From PALSA-612 sp963755155 (lineage in GTDB: Bacteria; Actinomycetota; Thermoleophilia; Gaiellales; Gaiellaceae), in assembly GCA_963755155.1 (NCBI GenBank), contig CAVWIV010000003.1, positions 425,034 to 489,033 on the forward strand: DNA of 64,000 nt, read 5' to 3'. Shown here in pieces: positions 63,166-64,000 of this stretch. Made by a program: the position numbers and the translations under genes. Below the pieces are notes generated by a model, which was not told where the DNA came from, ran no database searches, and saw nothing but the letters and a program-made list of their open reading frames with translations. Positions within the stretch are counted from its first letter, which is position 1; each line of letters opens with the position of its first letter.

Positions 63166-64000
63166 CCGGGCTCGGCGGCCAGATCACCCGGCTCGCGCAG
63201 CATTCGGCGATCTACGGGCTCGGCGGCCTCGTCTCGCGCTTCGTCGCGCTCCTGTTGCTGCCGCTCTACACGCGCTACCTCACGCCCGCCGACTACGGCG
63301 CGGTCGAGACGCTCGTCGCCCTAGCCGCCATCCTCGCCACGATCCTCCGTCTCGGCATCGCGAGCGCCTTCTTTCGCTTCTACTTCGACTCCATCGACGC
63401 CGACCACCGCCTGCGCGTCGTCCGCACGTCGTTCTGGTTCACGATGACGATGGCCACAGTCGGGCTCGTGGTGGGCCTGGCGCTCGCCGGCCAGATCTCT
63501 GAGTGGTTGTTCGACACGGACGGTCGACCAACCTCGTGCGCATGGCTTTCGTCCTGCTCTGGACGCAGATGAACTTCGAGCAGATGACCGCGCTCTTCCG
63601 GGTCGAGGAGCGCGCGGTCGCGTTCACCGTCGCGACGCTCGCCAACCTCGTCATCACGGTCGCGGCCACGATCGCCTTCGTCGTCGTCCTCGACTGGGGC
63701 GCGACCGGCGTCATCGCGGGCAACTTCGCGGGGACGCTCGCGGTGTATGCGGCGCTGCTCGTCTACCGGCACGGGCAACTCGGGCTCACGCTCGACAGGC
63801 CGCTGCTTCGCCGAGATGAATCGCTTCGGGTTGCCGCTCGTACCGTCGATGCTCGCGCTCTGGACGCTGAACTTCGGCGACCGCTTCTTCATCCTCAAGC
63901 TCGCGGATGCGAGCGAGGTGGGCGTCTACTCGATCGGCTCCCGAATTGCATCCGCGATGGTGCTGCTCCTGACGGCGTTCCGAGCGGCCTGGCCCGCGTT
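63162..64000 (+). CDS. Wzx-like oligosaccharide flippase (MATE/MOP superfamily), cut by window end, frameshifted
   Basis: N-terminal part of a polysaccharide flippase, open to the last base. It begins LAQHSAIYGLGGLVSRFVAL and LYTRYLTPADYGAVETLVAL, the usual Wzx start, and continues with membrane segments AILATILRLGIASAFFRFYF and TMTMATVGLVVGLALAG. Shifts occur near 63525 (DTD into NLVRMAFVLL) and 63805 (LDRPLL into MNRFGLPLVPSMLA). At least six membrane spans are visible. It would flip lipid-linked glycan units and belongs with the surface-glycan genes. At least a third of the protein lies outside the window. Confidence 0.85.

Noticed and set aside
1..64000. CRISPR arrays, insertion sequences, prophage genes, rRNA or tRNA genes
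   Set aside because: No regularly spaced repeats, transposase or integrase motifs, or RNA gene signatures were seen on either strand.

Overview
The window is high-GC, gene-dense actinobacterial chromosome. dTDP-rhamnose genes, PolX with a PHP domain, a polyprenol-phosphate mannose synthase, lipoproteins, PxKF-type surface proteins, very short intergenic gaps and many apparently leaderless GTG/TTG/ATG starts suggest a deep-branching lineage such as Thermoleophilia (Gaiellales/Solirubrobacterales). That assignment is inference. I see no rRNA, tRNA, CRISPR array, insertion sequence or prophage, and no stretch over 300 bases lacks a gene.

Region 1 (1-24.3 kb) is mostly housekeeping: a SpoIID/LytB protein cut by the window edge; rfbA-rfbC-rfbD-rfbB for dTDP-L-rhamnose; a divergent cyclase/AAA-ATPase/TPR signalling protein; a large secreted repeat protein; a lipoprotein; an M23 peptidase; two half-size TSUP permeases; trehalose-phosphatase and NUDIX; a PLP decarboxylase; PolX; a Dpm1-like synthase; thioredoxin; thiD-thiL-GNAT; and a monooxygenase-fold protein with an MrfA/YprA-like helicase.

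Region 2 (24.3-36.4 kb, minus) is one 11-gene chain behind a single -10 element. It encodes a NeuB-type nonulosonate synthase, a NeuA-type CMP transferase, SDR, aldehyde dehydrogenase, ketopantoate-reductase-like protein, sulfotransferase, enolase-superfamily dehydratase, full-length transketolase, polysaccharide deacetylase, GNAT and a glycosyltransferase. It looks like a pathway for a CMP-activated acidic sugar and its modified glycan, in a gene combination I do not recognise.

Region 3 (36.4-64 kb) builds surface glycans: two tandem GT-C-like membrane proteins, another polytopic protein, a GT4, and a 13-gene minus-strand chain (57.1-43.0 kb) with three paralogous GT2 proteins, a GtrB/ArnC-like GT2, SDR, ATP-grasp, DegT aminotransferase, flippase-like LPG_synthase_TM protein, more glycosyltransferases, an O-antigen-ligase-like protein and a nucleotidyltransferase. 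It closes with two DUF402 proteins, a PxKF secreted protein, a deacetylase, an ATP-grasp protein, a subtilisin-inhibitor-like protein, a GNAT and a Wzx-like flippase cut by the right edge.

Two properties run through the window. Adjacent genes usually overlap by ATGA/GTGA/TTGA, and many block-leading genes have a TANNNT-like hexamer 6-8 nt before the start codon; in three divergent pairs one symmetric element appears to serve both directions. Also, more than 20 conserved genes are broken by one-base shifts, clustered in some segments; these look more like residual assembly errors than pseudogenes, so affected coordinates cover the whole inferred gene.
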